NCBI RefSeq assembly: GCF_013116745.1
Contig: NZ_JABFOE010000009.1
Location: 1 to 64,000, forward strand
DNA length: 64,000 nt
Origin: Arthrobacter sp. 260
GTDB lineage: Bacteria; Actinomycetota; Actinomycetes; Actinomycetales; Micrococcaceae
Direction: 5' to 3'
The position numbers were made by a program, and so were the translations under genes. The notes beneath the pieces are model-generated. The model had not been told where the DNA came from and searched no databases. It saw nothing but the letters and a program-made list of their open reading frames with translations. Below are positions 1 to 12,934 of this stretch, piece after piece. Within the stretch, counting starts at the first letter, position 1, and the number at the start of each line of letters is the position of its first letter.

Positions 1-33
1 CCAATCAATAAAACAATCGGTATCAACAAACAT

Positions 34-58
34 GGCACACTATTGAGTTCTCAAACAA
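34..58 (-). promoter_or_regulatory. rRNA operon leader element (conserved actinobacterial box)
   Basis: On the minus strand this reads TTGTTTGAGAACTCAATAGTGTGCC (split: TTGTTTGAGAACTC / AATAGTGTGCC). This is the element I remember from 16S rRNA leaders of Mycobacterium, Arthrobacter and relatives, where it belongs to the antitermination/processing region. It lies downstream of two promoter-like sequences on the same strand and runs out of the left edge, so a 16S gene should start shortly beyond base 1. The 16S gene itself is not visible. Confidence 0.7.
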
Positions 59-120
59 CAGACACACCCGGCACCAAACAGAACCAAACAGTTCCATCAT
101 CGCTCCGGAGCAACTTTTCA

Positions 121-149
121 AACTTACCGGCTAATCATCTTCGGGTCAA
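121..149 (-). promoter_or_regulatory. candidate rRNA promoter P2
   Basis: On the minus strand there is TTGACC (149-144), a 17-nt spacer, and TAAGTT (126-121). The -35 matches the sigma-70 consensus in five of six positions and the -10 in four of six. It points towards the leader element at 34-58, about 65 nt downstream. Confidence 0.5.
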
Positions 150-251
150 ATCGGCTGATCCTTCCAATCTCTGAGCTGTACTGCACTCTGAGACGAACCG
201 AAGTTCTGGGGGTTGTCAGCCGGTCAATTCCCTCGACCAGCGCGGATATAA

Positions 252-281
252 ACTCTAGCACCCTTCGGCCGAGGTTGTAAA
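252..281 (-). promoter_or_regulatory. candidate rRNA promoter P1
   Basis: On the minus strand there is TTTACA (281-276), an 18-nt spacer and TAGAGT (257-252). TAGA-type -10 boxes are usual for actinobacterial rrn promoters. It lies in tandem with the site at 121-149 and only 9 bp after the hairpin at 290-316, which would insulate it from the glycogen operon upstream. Confidence 0.5.
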
Positions 282-289
282 TCGGCATC

Positions 290-316
290 GGGGCCGGGCT
301 GAAAAAGCCCGGCCCC
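290..316 (-). terminator. hairpin after mak::glgB
   Basis: A perfect 11-bp GC-rich stem (GGGGCCGGGCT with AGCCCGGCCCC) closes a GAAAA loop 8 bp past the stop of the fusion gene. No T-run follows on the minus strand, which is common for actinobacterial terminators. It lies between the glycogen operon and the rRNA promoters on the same strand. Confidence 0.7.
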
Positions 317-324
317 ACGCGGAT

Positions 325-3300
325 CTAGGCCCTTTTCGGTGCCAGGTAGACGACACCGAGAGGTGGGACACGGAGATCGGCGTAAGCCGGCTGGCCGCTC
401 CACGGTCCTTCGACGGAAGTCACTCCGCCGAAGTTGGTCACACCCGAACCACCGAATTCCTCGGAGTCGGTGTTGAGCACTTCCTCCCAATCGCCGGACC
501 ATGGGAGTCCCACCCTGAATCCTTCGTGCGGCGCACCGGCAAAGTTCGCGATACAGACCAACGGATTGCCCTGGCCATCCCAACGGATGAAGGACAGCGT
601 GTTGCGTGCGCCGTCGTTCTCGTCAATCCACTGGAAACCGGACGGATCATTATCCCGCAGGTAAAGCGCCGGCGTATTCCGGTAGATGCCGTTCAGCGAC
701 CGCACCAAATGCTGCACGCCCTTGTGGGCGGGAGTGTCGGAGAGCCACCAATCAAGACCGTGCTGCTCCGACCATTCGGATTCCTGCGCATACTCGGTGC
801 CCATGAAGATCAGCTGCTTGCCGGGGTGCGCCCACTGGAACGCCAGGTAGGCGCGCACGCTTGCGAGCTGCTGCCACCGGTCGCCCGGCATCTTGCGCAA
901 CAGGGACCCCTTGCCGTGCACAACCTCGTCGTGGCTGATCGGCAGGAGGAAGTTCTCCGTGTAGGCGTAGACCATCGAGAACGTGGCCTTGCCGTGGTGG
1001 TAGCCACGGTTGATCGGATCTTCAGCCATGTACTCGAGCGAGTCGTGCATCCAGCCCATGTTCCACTTCAACCCGAATCCGAGCCCGCCGCCGCTGGTGG
1101 CACGGGTGACTCCGGGGAACGAGGTGGATTCCTCAGCGATCATCACAATGCCCGGTACCCGCTTGTAGGCTGTCGCGTTGACCTCCTGCAGGAAACCGAT
1201 TGCCTCAAGGTTTTCCCTCCCGCCGAGGCGGTTCGGGGTCCACTGGCCCTCCTCACGGGAGTAGTCCAGGTAGAGCATCGAGGCGACAGCGTCCACGCGC
1301 AACCCGTCGATATGGAATTCTTCCAGCCAGTACAGCGCGTTGGCGACGAGGAAGTTCCTCACTTCACGACGACCAAAGTCGAAGATCAGCGTTCCCCAGT
1401 CGGGGTGTTCCCCAAGGAAGGGGTCGCCGTGCTCGTAGAGGGTACCGCCGTCGAACTTGGCCAAGGCGAAGTCGTCCTTGGGGAAGTGGGCTGGCACCCA
1501 GTCCATGATGACGCCGATGCCCGCCTGGTGCAGCTTGTCCACCAGATACTTGAAGTCATCCGGGTGACCGAACCGCGAGGTGGGGGCGTAGTACGAGGTC
1601 ACCTGGTAACCCCAGGAGCCACCGAAGGGATGTTCAGCGACAGGCATCAACTCGACGTGGGTGAAGCCCTGCCACTGGACGTACTCGGTGAGCTGCTCGG
1701 CAAGCTCCCTGTAGTTCAGTCCAAGCCGCCAGGAGCCGAGGTGCACCTCGTAGACGCTCATGGGCCCGTTGTGGGGATCGGCGGCAGCGCGCGCCGTCAT
1801 CCACTCGTCGTCCTGGAACGTGTACCGGGATTCGACGACGCGCGAACCGGTGAGCGGTGGGATCTCGGTCCCACGCGCCATCGGGTCGGCCTTCTCGCGC
1901 CACTGGCCGTCGCTGCCGAGGATCTCGAACTTGTAGCGGGATCCTGCCTCGGCGCCGGGAATGAAGATTTCCCAGAAACCTGAACTGCCCAGCGCGCGCA
2001 TCGCGTTGATCGAGCCGTCCCAGCCGTTGAAATCCGCCTTGACGCGCACAGCCTGGGCGTTGGGCGCCCAGACAGCGAAGCTGACACCGTCGATATCGCC
2101 GAGCACTGATGCGTAGTGACGGACATGGGCGCCGAGAGCCGTCCAGAGGGTCTCGTGCCGCCCTTCCGCCAGCAGGTGCATGTCGATTTCACCCAGGGTG
2201 GGCAGGAACCGGTACGGGTCGTCGACCAGCTGTGGGCTGCCGTCATAGGTCACTTCAAGCCGGTAGTCGGGCACGTGCCCGGGGGTCTCCGCTTCGACGG
2301 TTCCCACCCAGATGCCGTTGTGTTCATGCTCCAGCTCGACCCGGCCACTGGCGGTCACCACTGTGACCCGTTGTGCCAGACGTCGCAGGGTCCGGATCGT
2401 CACCTGGGTTTGACCCTCAAGGTGCGCACCCAGGACAGCGTGCGGCTGGTGGTAGCGCCCTTCGGAAACAGCCTGGAGGACATCCTCCGGGTGGTTGATC
2501 CGGCCGCTGACGGCCGAACCACCACTGGTCGCGGCAACTGCTGCTGAGGTTGCCACGGGGTCGACGGCGATCACCGGATCGATCGGGCCCGCGGACGCGG
2601 GAACAGCAGCCGGAGTCTCAGTTGAGGCGGACTCCGCCTGCCCGGTGAGGGCACGGCGCACATCCCTGACGGGGATGTCCACCCACTCCGGACGGTTGCG
2701 CAGCTCGTACACGACTTCATACAGCGCCTTGTCCAGCCAGAGGGCAAGGAACAGGGGGTCCGCCCGGTCGATGGGGGTGCCGGTCTGCTCCTGGTAGCCG
2801 GCAGCGAAGGCGGCGGCGGACGCTGCTGTCCACTGGTCGGCAGCCGGGATGGCTGCGTCGTTGCCGTGGGCTGCCGCCGCGCCGGCGTACTCGAGCGAAC
2901 GGGTCATGCCGACGACGTCGCGCAGCACCACATCGGGCACAGAGCGCTCAGCCGCTGGGCGTAGTGGCTCACCCTCGAAGTCCAGGACCAGCCACGATCC
3001 GTCAGGCGCGTTGAGGACCTGCCCCAGGTGGTAGTCGGAGTGGATGCGCTGCAGCTCGGGCAGAGTCGTGACGGCGCGGACGCGCTCCACCACTGTCGCC
3101 ACTTCGGCTTCAAGCGGTCCGACGACTCCGCGGGCTTCTTCCCAGGCCCACTCGATGCGCTGGACGAGGGTTTCGATGAACTCGGCACGTTCGGCGTCGC
3201 TTGCCGCACGGCTGCCGAAGGCCTCCCCCAGCTGGGAGTGGATGCGTCCAGTCACCCGGCCCAGCTCGGCTGCCTCGGCAGTGAAATCGGTGTTGCTTGC

Positions 3301-4023
3301 CGCCGCGGCTGAGGCGGTCCGCCAGGCGTCGGTGCTGTCGTCGATGAAGTCGCGCAGCACACTGAGGTGGCCGGTCAGCCACTTCCCCTTGGCGGTGGTG
3401 TCTTCCCAGCTGCCGGTGACCCAGCCATATGTGGCCGGGACATCAACGGATCCAGCGTCGGTCAGCTTGGCGCTGACCTGGACGTCGGGGCTCTCGCCCG
3501 GGGCCAGCACGCGGAAGAACTTGACGATCATTGATCCGGCTGGGGTCTTGACTACCACTGAGGTGTTGGACTGCTCACCCTTGAGGACCGTCAACTTGAG
3601 AGACCTGACAAACCGCTTCTGATCGCCGAAGGACCCTTGCGGAACACCATGCGTGCGTCCGTCCTCGGTCACCCCTCCGGAGCGCATCAACTCCACCCAC
3701 GCGGTGACAAACACCGGGTCGTGGGTGGCGTCGTAGATCCAGCGGTGACCAAGTTCGGAGTGCTCGGCCTCACCGATCAGTGCGGCCTTGGCACCCCGCA
3801 GGGGCGCCTTCCGGTAGCTCAGCGGAACCTGCACAATGTCCTGGCGGGTGCCAGTGTCGACGGCGATCAGGTGGACATCGAGCCCTACCTCGCCTTTGGG
3901 GTCCTCCAGCCGGATGCCACCGACCCGGCGAAGTTCAAACTCGCGGCCTGTGGCGGGGAACCACCGCTGACCAGGAAGCCAGGTTTCAAGAAGTTCTGGA
4001 AAGGTCGGCGTCATTTTGGGCAT
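325..4023 (-). CDS. glgB: maltokinase - 1,4-alpha-glucan branching enzyme fusion
   Basis: A 1232-residue two-enzyme protein. Residues about 1-460 are a maltokinase (Mak/Pep2) that makes maltose-1-phosphate with ATP; the kinase HSDYH motif has Asp330 and the DFEGE metal loop has Asp348. A linker of about 50 residues rich in Ala, Pro and Val follows. From about residue 510 the protein is GlgB (GH13), with an N-terminal CBM48-like part, nucleophile Asp911 in GLRVDAV, acid/base Glu964 in IAEEST and stabiliser Asp1032 in SHDEVVHG. The kinase is more often free or fused to TreS, so joining it to GlgB links substrate activation to branching. It is last in the glgE-treS operon; its ATG overlaps the treS stop by one base (TAATG), which suggests translational coupling. 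Confidence 0.95.
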   Translation of the reverse strand: MPKMTPTFPELLETWLPGQRWFPATGREFELRRVGGIRLEDPKGEVGLDVHLIAVDTGTRQDIVQVPLSYRKAPLRGAKAALIGEAEHSELGHRWIYDATHDPVFVTAWVELMRSGGVTEDGRTHGVPQGSFGDQKRFVRSLKLTVLKGEQSNTSVVVKTPAGSMIVKFFRVLAPGESPDVQVSAKLTDAGSVDVPATYGWVTGSWEDTTAKGKWLTGHLSVLRDFIDDSTDAWRTASAAAASNTDFTAEAAELGRVTGRIHSQLGEAFGSRAASDAERAEFIETLVQRIEWAWEEARGVVGPLEAEVATVVERVRAVTTLPELQRIHSDYHLGQVLNAPDGSWLVLDFEGEPLRPAAERSVPDVVLRDVVGMTRSLEYAGAAAAHGNDAAIPAADQWTAASAAAFAAGYQEQTGTPIDRADPLFLALWLDKALYEVVYELRNRPEWVDIPVRDVRRALTGQAESASTETPAAVPASAGPIDPVIAVDPVATSAAVAATSGGSAVSGRINHPEDVLQAVSEGRYHQPHAVLGAHLEGQTQVTIRTLRRLAQRVTVVTASGRVELEHEHNGIWVGTVEAETPGHVPDYRLEVTYDGSPQLVDDPYRFLPTLGEIDMHLLAEGRHETLWTALGAHVRHYASVLGDIDGVSFAVWAPNAQAVRVKADFNGWDGSINAMRALGSSGFWEIFIPGAEAGSRYKFEILGSDGQWREKADPMARGTEIPPLTGSRVVESRYTFQDDEWMTARAAADPHNGPMSVYEVHLGSWRLGLNYRELAEQLTEYVQWQGFTHVELMPVAEHPFGGSWGYQVTSYYAPTSRFGHPDDFKYLVDKLHQAGIGVIMDWVPAHFPKDDFALAKFDGGTLYEHGDPFLGEHPDWGTLIFDFGRREVRNFLVANALYWLEEFHIDGLRVDAVASMLYLDYSREEGQWTPNRLGGRENLEAIGFLQEVNATAYKRVPGIVMIAEESTSFPGVTRATSGGGLGFGLKWNMGWMHDSLEYMAEDPINRGYHHGKATFSMVYAYTENFLLPISHDEVVHGKGSLLRKMPGDRWQQLASVRAYLAFQWAHPGKQLIFMGTEYAQESEWSEQHGLDWWLSDTPAHKGVQHLVRSLNGIYRNTPALYLRDNDPSGFQWIDENDGARNTLSFIRWDGQGNPLVCIANFAGAPHEGFRVGLPWSGDWEEVLNTDSEEFGGSGVTNFGGVTSVEGPWSGQPAYADLRVPPLGVVYLAPKRA

Positions 4024-5789
4024 TACTTTGCGGCCTCCGGGGCTTGGATGACGGGCAGTGCTTCGGTGTGCGGCGAAGCCGTGTTTGAGCTGGCCGAGCG
4101 CAGGCGCAGCCAGTAGAAGTCGTGGCTGCCCAGTGTCAGGGTGAGGGAACCGTCGCTACCGAACGCGGGGAAGGGGGTACCGCCAAAGAGGTCCCGCAGA
4201 CCCCGGTCGGCGTATTCGGGCAGGTGGAGTTCGGCGGCCACCGGGTGCTGCGAGAGGTTGAACACGCAGAGCACCACCTCGGGCTGCTCGCCCTCGTCGT
4301 TGCCCGGCGCCACTTCGCGGATGAAGGCCAGGACCGATTCCGCCTCGGTGGGTACGTTGCGGTAGGACCCCAGGCCGAACGCGGGGTGAGTGCGCCGGAC
4401 GGCGAGCATCTGCCGCATCCAGTGCAGCAGGGAGCTGGAGCTGGCCAACTGGGCTTCCACGTTGACGTGGTTGTAGTGGTAGACCAGCGACTGCACAACC
4501 GGCAGGTACAGCTTTCCCGGGTCGGCCGTGGAGAACCCGGCGTTGCGATCAGGGTTCCACTGCATCGGGGTACGCGACGCGTCGCGGTCGTCGAGCCAGA
4601 TGTTGTCACCCATCCCGATTTCGTCCCCGTAGTACAGGAACGGGCTGCCCGGCAGGGAGAGCAGCAGGGCGTGGATGAGTTCGACTTCGGCACGTGAGTT
4701 ATCGAGCAGCGGGGACAGCCGCCGACGGATACCCACGTTGGCGCGCATCCTCGAATCCGGGGCGTACCAGCCGAGCATCGCTTCGCGTTCCTCGTTGGTG
4801 ACCATTTCGAGGGTGAGCTCATCGTGGTTCCTGAGGAAGGTGCCCCACTGGGCGCCCGCGGGAATGTCGGGAGTTTCGGCCATCGTTTCGATGATCGGAC
4901 CGGCCTTCTGGTCACGCAGTGCGTAGAAGAGCTTCGGCATGATCGGGAAGTGGAAGCACATGTGGCATTCAGGGCCGTCGGCGTCGCCGAAGTATTCGAC
5001 CACCTCGTCCGGGAGCTGGTTGGCTTCCGCGACGATGATGCGGCCGGGGTAGTTCTCGTCCACCATGGTGCGCAGGTCCTTGAGGAACGCGTGCGTCTGG
5101 GGAAGGTTCTCGCTGTTGGTCCCTTCCTCTTCGAACAGGTAGGGGATGGCGTCCGCACGGAAACCGTCGATGCCCTGGTCGAGCCAGAATTTCACGACGT
5201 CGAACAATGCCTCGATCACCTTGGGGTTCTCGAAGTTCAGGTCCGGCTGGTGGGAGAAGAAGCGGTGCCAGAAGAACTGCCGGCGGACCGGATCGAAGGT
5301 CCAGTTGGACTCCTCGGTGTCAACGAAGATAATCCGGGCGTCCTCGTACTTCTCGTCGGTGTCGCTCCAGACGTAGAAATCGCCGTAGGGACCGTCGGGA
5401 TCGTTACGGGATTCCTCGAACCAGTGGTGCTTGTCCGATGTGTGGTTCAACGGCAGGTCGATGATGACCCGCACGCCGCGGGCGTGCGCCTCGGCGACCA
5501 GCCGCTTGAAGTCACTGATGGTGCCGAACTCGTCGAGGACGTTGTAGTAGTCGGCGATGTCGTAGCCGCCGTCGCGCAGCGGCGACTTGAAGAAGGGCGG
5601 CAGCCACAGGCAGTCCACCCCAAGCCACTGCAGGTAGTCCAGTTTGTCGATCAGGCCGGAGAAATCGCCTGAGCCATCGCCGTTCGCGTCTGCGAATCCG
5701 CGCACCAGAACTTCGTAGAATACGGCCTTGCGGTACCAGTGTGGGTCATGCGCGAGACCTGGTGCGTTGAGTTGAAACGGGTTGGCCAC
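4023..5789 (-). CDS. treS: maltose alpha-D-glucosyltransferase / trehalose synthase
   Basis: A 588-residue GH13 enzyme that interconverts trehalose and maltose in the cytosol and here would supply maltose to the maltokinase of the next gene. The catalytic triad is visible: nucleophile Asp213 in GFRADAIPY, acid/base Glu255 in VAEANQ and Asp323 in RNHDELT. The [19 protein letters not shown] stretch near residue 25 is characteristic of TreS. The length fits the stand-alone form without a fused kinase. It overlaps both neighbours by a single base, so the three genes form one transcript. The alternative of an oligo-1,6-glucosidase is unlikely given this context. Confidence 0.95.
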   Translation of the reverse strand: MANPFQLNAPGLAHDPHWYRKAVFYEVLVRGFADANGDGSGDFSGLIDKLDYLQWLGVDCLWLPPFFKSPLRDGGYDIADYYNVLDEFGTISDFKRLVAEAHARGVRVIIDLPLNHTSDKHHWFEESRNDPDGPYGDFYVWSDTDEKYEDARIIFVDTEESNWTFDPVRRQFFWHRFFSHQPDLNFENPKVIEALFDVVKFWLDQGIDGFRADAIPYLFEEEGTNSENLPQTHAFLKDLRTMVDENYPGRIIVAEANQLPDEVVEYFGDADGPECHMCFHFPIMPKLFYALRDQKAGPIIETMAETPDIPAGAQWGTFLRNHDELTLEMVTNEEREAMLGWYAPDSRMRANVGIRRRLSPLLDNSRAEVELIHALLLSLPGSPFLYYGDEIGMGDNIWLDDRDASRTPMQWNPDRNAGFSTADPGKLYLPVVQSLVYHYNHVNVEAQLASSSSLLHWMRQMLAVRRTHPAFGLGSYRNVPTEAESVLAFIREVAPGNDEGEQPEVVLCVFNLSQHPVAAELHLPEYADRGLRDLFGGTPFPAFGSDGSLTLTLGSHDFYWLRLRSASSNTASPHTEALPVIQAPEAAK

Positions 5790-7858
5790 TAGGGCTTCCT
5801 CCTGAGGTAAAGGATGTGTGCTGGTTCCACATGCGGGTCCAGCCTGACGTAGTTGTGGGTGCCCCAGACCCAGCTCTGGCCGGTAATGAGATCGTCGACC
5901 CAGAAGGTGCCGTCCTCATTGCAGTCCTCGGGGTCAAGGGCGAGGGCATCGAGGTTCAGCGAAACGGTGCTTTCCCTGGCCCCGTGCGGATCGAGGTTGA
6001 CCACCACGATGATCGTGTCCTTGGCGGAGCTGTCACCGCCGACGTTGTCCTTGTGCTTGGAGAACACGAGGGTTTCCGAGTCGGAGCTGTGGTGCAGGGT
6101 GAGGTTTTCCAGATCGCCCAGCGCCGGGTGGTCCCGGCGGATGTGGTTGAGCCTGGTCAGGTACGGCGCCAGGCTGCGCCCCTCGGCCTCGGCGCGCTTG
6201 AAGTCACGGGGACGATACTCGAACTTCTCGTTGTCGATCGATTCCTCGGCGCCGGGCCGGGCGACGTGCTCGTACAGCTCGTAGCCCGAATAGACACCCC
6301 AGAGCGGGCTGGCCATGGCGGCGAGCACCGCCCGGATCTTGAATCCCGCCGGTCCACCGTACTGGAGGAACTCGGTGAGAATGTCGGGGGTGTTGACGAA
6401 GAAGTTGGGGCGGAAGTAGGGCGCGCTGACCTTGCTGACCTCGGTGAAGTACTCCTCGAGCTCGGTCTTGGTGTTGCGCCAGGTGAAGTAGGTGTAGGAC
6501 TGCTGGAATCCGGCGCGGCCCAGCGCGTGCATCATCGGCGGCCTGGTGAAAGCTTCGGCCAGGAAGACCACCTCGGGGTGTTTGCGGTTGACCTCGCGGA
6601 TGAGCCATTCCCAGAACACCACCGGTTTGGTGTGCGGGTTATCCACCCGGAAAATCTTCACCCCGTGGCTGATCCACAGCAGAACGATGCGCAGTACCTC
6701 GTTCGAGAGGCCGTCGGGATCGTTGTCGAAGTTGATCGGGTAAATGTCCTGGTACTTCTTCGGCGGATTCTCCGCGTAGGCGATGGACCCGTCCACCCGG
6801 GTGGTGAACCACTCGGGATGGGAAGTGACCCAGGGGTGGTCCGGGGACGCCTGCAGGGCGAGATCCAGGGCGATTTCCAGGTTCAGCTCGTTGGCGCGGG
6901 CCACGAAGGCGTCGAAGTCGTCGAAGGTGCCCAGGTCGGGGTGGATCGCGTCATGGCCACCCTCCGCAGCGCCGATGGCCCAGGGTGATCCGGGATCGCC
7001 GGGGCCGGCGATGAGCGTGTTGTTGGGTCCCTTGCGATGGGTGCGCCCGATCGGGTGGATTGGCGGGAGGTAGACGACGTCGAACGCCATATCCGCGACG
7101 GCGGGCAGCCGCTCGGCGGCGGTAACAAAGGTACCCGAGGTCCACTGCGCGGCGGCCGGGTCGTAGGTAGCCCCCTCGGAGCGGGGGAAGAACTCGTACC
7201 AGGCCGCACGCCCGGCGAGCTCGCGTTCCACCAGGATGCGGTAGGGCTGGGATACGGTCACCAGGTCGCGCAGCGGTTCGCGGTCGATGGCGGCCAGGAT
7301 GTCGGCTGACTCGCCGGCGGCCAACCGCTCACCGACTGGGAGTTCAGTGTCGGCGAGGATGCTGGCGGCAGCGATGAAGGCCTCTGCGTCCTGGCCCGGG
7401 CGGGACTTCGCCGCATTGGTGAACAGGGCTGCGCCTTCCGCGAGCATCAATTCAACGTCCACCCCGGCGGCGATCTTCACTTCGGCGTTGTGGTGCCAGG
7501 TCCCGTACAGGTCCCCCCACCCTTCGATGACGAAGGTGTAGTTACCGACCGACGGCGGGCGTAGCTGCCCCTCGTACCGGTCGAGGCCCAGGCCTACCGG
7601 TTTCAGGCGCACCCGCTGAACCTCAACCCCTGCCCCGGAGAGCAGGACCGCTGAGACGCCCAGCTGGTCGTGCCCCTCACGGAACACCGTCGCGCCGACC
7701 GTGATGTCCGATCCGGGGATCGCTTTGGACGGGAAGGCACCGCCGTCCACCACTGGCGCAATGTTGGTAATTGGAATTCGTCCGAACCGCAGATCTTTGC
7801 CGTCTATCGGCTTCCTGGCGGTACGTCCCTTACGTGGTGGCTCTATTGAAGTCGTCAC
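5789..7858 (-). CDS. glgE: alpha-1,4-glucan:maltose-1-phosphate maltosyltransferase
   Basis: A 689-residue GH13_3 enzyme that extends alpha-1,4-glucans with maltosyl units from maltose-1-phosphate. An N-terminal region (about 30-250) precedes the TIM barrel. The nucleophile is Asp406 in [10 protein letters not shown] and the acid/base is Glu435 in [10 protein letters not shown]; their 29-residue spacing equals that of the characterised Streptomyces enzyme (Asp394/Glu423, from memory). It is first in the operon. The GTG at 7858 has no clear ribosome binding site, but the residues from about 25 on (DLRFGRIPI) are conserved in the family, so the start cannot lie much further in. The pathway is complete when combined with treS and the mak::glgB fusion. 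Confidence 0.95.
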   Translation of the reverse strand: MTTSIEPPRKGRTARKPIDGKDLRFGRIPITNIAPVVDGGAFPSKAIPGSDITVGATVFREGHDQLGVSAVLLSGAGVEVQRVRLKPVGLGLDRYEGQLRPPSVGNYTFVIEGWGDLYGTWHHNAEVKIAAGVDVELMLAEGAALFTNAAKSRPGQDAEAFIAAASILADTELPVGERLAAGESADILAAIDREPLRDLVTVSQPYRILVERELAGRAAWYEFFPRSEGATYDPAAAQWTSGTFVTAAERLPAVADMAFDVVYLPPIHPIGRTHRKGPNNTLIAGPGDPGSPWAIGAAEGGHDAIHPDLGTFDDFDAFVARANELNLEIALDLALQASPDHPWVTSHPEWFTTRVDGSIAYAENPPKKYQDIYPINFDNDPDGLSNEVLRIVLLWISHGVKIFRVDNPHTKPVVFWEWLIREVNRKHPEVVFLAEAFTRPPMMHALGRAGFQQSYTYFTWRNTKTELEEYFTEVSKVSAPYFRPNFFVNTPDILTEFLQYGGPAGFKIRAVLAAMASPLWGVYSGYELYEHVARPGAEESIDNEKFEYRPRDFKRAEAEGRSLAPYLTRLNHIRRDHPALGDLENLTLHHSSDSETLVFSKHKDNVGGDSSAKDTIIVVVNLDPHGARESTVSLNLDALALDPEDCNEDGTFWVDDLITGQSWVWGTHNYVRLDPHVEPAHILYLRRKP

Positions 7859-7945
7859 AGGTTAGACGTTAGCGAGTATTTGCCGAGATTGCTAAGGCGC
7901 GCGGACGTAACATGGGCGCATTTAACTGTTGAGTAGACCGATAAC

Positions 7946-7957
7946 GCAAACGTTTAC
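7946..7957. promoter_or_regulatory. candidate LacI-type operator
   Basis: The site GCAAACGTTTAC holds a perfect 8-bp palindrome AAACGTTT with the central CG typical of LacI/CcpA-family operators. It lies in the 166-bp region between divergent glgE and glgP, about 70 nt before the glgP start. Only the core is symmetrical (C/A mismatch at the next position), so it is a candidate only. Confidence 0.3.
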
Positions 7958-8024
7958 TCCCAGTTGCTCTCATCGGCGGTCACACGCCCACCTACGCCCG
8001 GGAAAGTACGCTAGCCTTTCCCGG

Positions 8025-10637
8025 GTGAAGGCAATCCGCAGATTTACAGTCCGTACCGTTCTCCCCGAAAGCATCGCCCCGCTGGGCAAACTGGCAGGCA
8101 ACCTGCGGTGGTCGTGGCATTTGCCGACCACCCGTCTGTTCCGGGACCTCGACCCTGTGGCGTGGGAGGCGAGCGGTCAGGACCCCGTCGCATTCCTCGG
8201 CTCGGTCACCCGCGAGCAGCTCAGCCAGCTCGCCGATAACGAGCGCTTGGTCGCCCGGATCGCTGAACTGGGCAGCGACCTGGACCGGTACCTGACCGAA
8301 CCCCGCTGGTACCAGTCCCTTGGCGACGACGCACCTCGCTCCATTGCCTACTTCTCCCCTGAATACGGCATCAGCGCCGTCCTCCCCCAGTACTCGGGCG
8401 GCCTCGGCATCCTTGCCGGCGACCACCTCAAGGCGGCTTCCGATCTGGGTGTCCCGCTTATCGGTGTCGGCCTGCTCTACCAGGCCGGGTACTTTAAGCA
8501 GTCGCTCTCCCGTGACGCCTGGCAGCAGGAAACCTACCCGGTCCTCGATCCTGACGGCCTGCCCCTGACGCTCCTCCGCGAGGAGGACGGCAGCCCAGCG
8601 AAGGTGGTCCTCCCCCTGCCCGCCGGACGGCAGCTGATCGCACACATCTGGCGCGCCGACGTCGGCCGTGTCCCCCTCCTGCTCCTCGACTCCAACGTGG
8701 CCGGCAACGACGAGGCCGCCCGCAACGTGACCGACCGCCTCTACGGCGGCGGCGGCGACCAGCGCCTGCAGCAGGAGCTGCTGCTGGGCATGGGCGGCGT
8801 GAAGGCGCTGCGCATCTTCGAACGGCTGACCGGCACCCCGGCACCCGAGGTGTTCCACACCAACGAGGGTCACGCCGGATTCCTCGGCATCGAACGGATC
8901 CGGGAACTGATGGACCCGTCCAACCCGTCCCCGATGAGCTGGGAAGAGGCACTGACCGCGGGGCGCTCCTGCACCGTGTTCACCACCCACACCCCTGTGC
9001 CTGCAGGGATCGACCGGTTCGAAAAGTCCCAGATCGAGCACTTCTTCGACGCCGGTCTGGCCCCGTCGGTCCCGACGGCGAAAATTCTCACCCTCGGCGC
9101 AGAGAACTACGAGGGCGGCGACCCCAACAAGTTCAACATGGCGGTGATGGGCCTGCGCCTGGCCCAGCGTGCGAACGGTGTGGCCAAGCTGCACGGTGTG
9201 GTGTCCCGCGGTATGTTCTCCGGGCTGTGGCCGGGCTTCGACACCAGCGAGGTCCCCATCTCCTCGGTCACCAACGGCGTCCATGTCCCCACCTGGGTTG
9301 ACCCGCTGATCGCCGACTTCGCCCGGGAACGCTTCGGCGCCGAGTCGGTGCTCGACCCGCAGTGGTCAAACGTGTACGACGTCGAGGACTCGGACATTTG
9401 GGCCCTGCGCCGCCGGATGCGGTCCAACCTGATCGACGACGTCCGGCAGCGCCTGCGATCCTCGTGGAAGAAGCGGGGCGCGGCTGACGCTGAGCTGGCG
9501 TGGACGAACAACGTCCTTGACCCGGACATCCTCACCATCGGGTTCGCCCGCCGGGTGCCCACCTACAAGCGGCTGACCCTCATGCTCAGGGATCCAGCCC
9601 GCCTGAAGGCACTGCTGCTGCACCCCGACAACCCGATCCAGCTGGTCATTGCCGGCAAGTCGCACCCGGCCGACGAGCAGGGCAAGCGGATGATCCAGGA
9701 CCTGGTCCGGTTCACCGACGACCCGGAGGTACGCCACCGGATCGTGTTCCTGCCGAACTACGACATCGCCATGGCGCGTACCCTGTTCCCCGGCTGCGAT
9801 GTCTGGCTGAACAACCCGCTGCGCCCCCTCGAGGCCTGCGGCACGTCGGGCATGAAGTCGGCCATCAACGGCGGACTCAACCTGTCGGTGCTCGACGGCT
9901 GGTGGGACGAGATGTACGACGGCGACAACGGCTGGGCCATCCCGACGGCGAACAATGACGCCTCCCCCGAGGAGCGCGACGACATTGAGGCCTCGGCGCT
10001 GTATGACCTGCTCGAGGAGCAGGTGGCACCACGGTTCTACAGCACTGTGCGCTCGGAAGGCGCCGGCGCTGCCGGACCGTCGGAACTTTCCCACGACGGC
10101 GTCCCGCACCAGTGGGTCGCCATGATCAAGCACACCATGGCGAACCTGGGGCCGGCTGTGTCCGCCGAGCGGATGCTGCAGGACTACGTCAGCCACCTGT
10201 ACCAGCCCGCCTGGCGGGCCGGTCGCCTGGCTGCCGAGTCGGACTACACGGCAGCGAAGCACACCGCCGCCTGGCGTTCGCGCATCAACGACGGCTGGTC
10301 AGCCGTCCAGGTGGAACATGTGGACTCGATCGGCGTCGCCGAGGATCCCCAGATCGGTGACTCGCTGATTGTCAACGCGTACGTGTCACTCGGGGCCCTG
10401 TCTCCGGACGACGTCGCCGTTGAGGTGGCCTACGGACGGGCCTCCGAGAACGACGAGCTCAGCGAGGTGGCCCTGGCCAACCTCGAGGTCTCCGAGAACC
10501 TCGGCGCGGGCCGGTACCTGTTCTCCGGAAGTATCACGATCGACCACTCAGGGTCCTTCGGGTACACCGTCCGGGTCCTGCCGAAGCACGTCAGCCTGGC
10601 CTCGAAGTCCGAACTCGGACTGGTCGCCAACGCGTAG
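8025..10637 (+). CDS. glgP: alpha-glucan (glycogen/maltodextrin) phosphorylase
   Basis: An 870-residue PLP enzyme that releases glucose-1-phosphate from alpha-1,4-glucans. The PLP-binding Lys611 lies in GTSGMKSAINGG, and YFSPEYGI near residue 110 plus NEGHAGF are typical of the actinobacterial/archaeal GlgP subfamily with a DUF3417 N-terminal domain. I chose GTG at 8025, giving VKAIRRFTVRTVLPES, because this is where family similarity begins; an in-frame ATG at 7929 would add 32 residues of low-complexity sequence. It is divergent from the glgE operon, so synthesis and breakdown genes share one control region. No partner follows on the same strand. Confidence 0.93.
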   Translation: MKAIRRFTVRTVLPESIAPLGKLAGNLRWSWHLPTTRLFRDLDPVAWEASGQDPVAFLGSVTREQLSQLADNERLVARIAELGSDLDRYLTEPRWYQSLGDDAPRSIAYFSPEYGISAVLPQYSGGLGILAGDHLKAASDLGVPLIGVGLLYQAGYFKQSLSRDAWQQETYPVLDPDGLPLTLLREEDGSPAKVVLPLPAGRQLIAHIWRADVGRVPLLLLDSNVAGNDEAARNVTDRLYGGGGDQRLQQELLLGMGGVKALRIFERLTGTPAPEVFHTNEGHAGFLGIERIRELMDPSNPSPMSWEEALTAGRSCTVFTTHTPVPAGIDRFEKSQIEHFFDAGLAPSVPTAKILTLGAENYEGGDPNKFNMAVMGLRLAQRANGVAKLHGVVSRGMFSGLWPGFDTSEVPISSVTNGVHVPTWVDPLIADFARERFGAESVLDPQWSNVYDVEDSDIWALRRRMRSNLIDDVRQRLRSSWKKRGAADAELAWTNNVLDPDILTIGFARRVPTYKRLTLMLRDPARLKALLLHPDNPIQLVIAGKSHPADEQGKRMIQDLVRFTDDPEVRHRIVFLPNYDIAMARTLFPGCDVWLNNPLRPLEACGTSGMKSAINGGLNLSVLDGWWDEMYDGDNGWAIPTANNDASPEERDDIEASALYDLLEEQVAPRFYSTVRSEGAGAAGPSELSHDGVPHQWVAMIKHTMANLGPAVSAERMLQDYVSHLYQPAWRAGRLAAESDYTAAKHTAAWRSRINDGWSAVQVEHVDSIGVAEDPQIGDSLIVNAYVSLGALSPDDVAVEVAYGRASENDELSEVALANLEVSENLGAGRYLFSGSITIDHSGSFGYTVRVLPKHVSLASKSELGLVANA

Positions 10638-10741
10638 GACATCAACTTGCAGGCCCAGCGCCTGTTCAGCATGAGCGGCAGTCGCGCCAGAGTTTCCTGG
10701 TGTTGCTGCCGCTTTTGCGTGCCCGCGAAACCGCACGCCAG

Positions 10742-10775
10742 CGAGGACATCGCCCCAACAGGGGACTGAGCCTCG
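10742..10775. terminator. hairpin between convergent glgP and glgX
   Basis: An outer 5-bp stem (CGAGG/CCTCG) encloses a 4-bp CCCC/GGGG stem with an AACA loop. It lies in the 205-bp region between the convergent glgP and glgX stops. No T-run is present on either side. I see nothing else in this intergenic region. Confidence 0.3.
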
Positions 10776-10842
10776 TGAAAGGGCTGCGCACAGGGAAGCC
10801 CCTGGGCGGCCGAAGACCCGTGGACCGTTGAGGTGCCCGGGT

Positions 10843-12915
<2,073 letters not shown>

Positions 12916-12934
12916 GGCGGGTGGTCGGCTGCGG

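Noticed and set aside
526..1983. 485-codon open frame on the plus strand inside the maltokinase-GlgB gene
   Set aside because: It is the complement of a GC-rich coding gene with full catalytic motifs; the product has no recognisable domains.
10638..10842. Possible structured non-coding RNA between glgP and glgX
   Set aside because: Several small hairpins can be drawn, but no known RNA family is recognised and GC-rich convergent gaps often fold.
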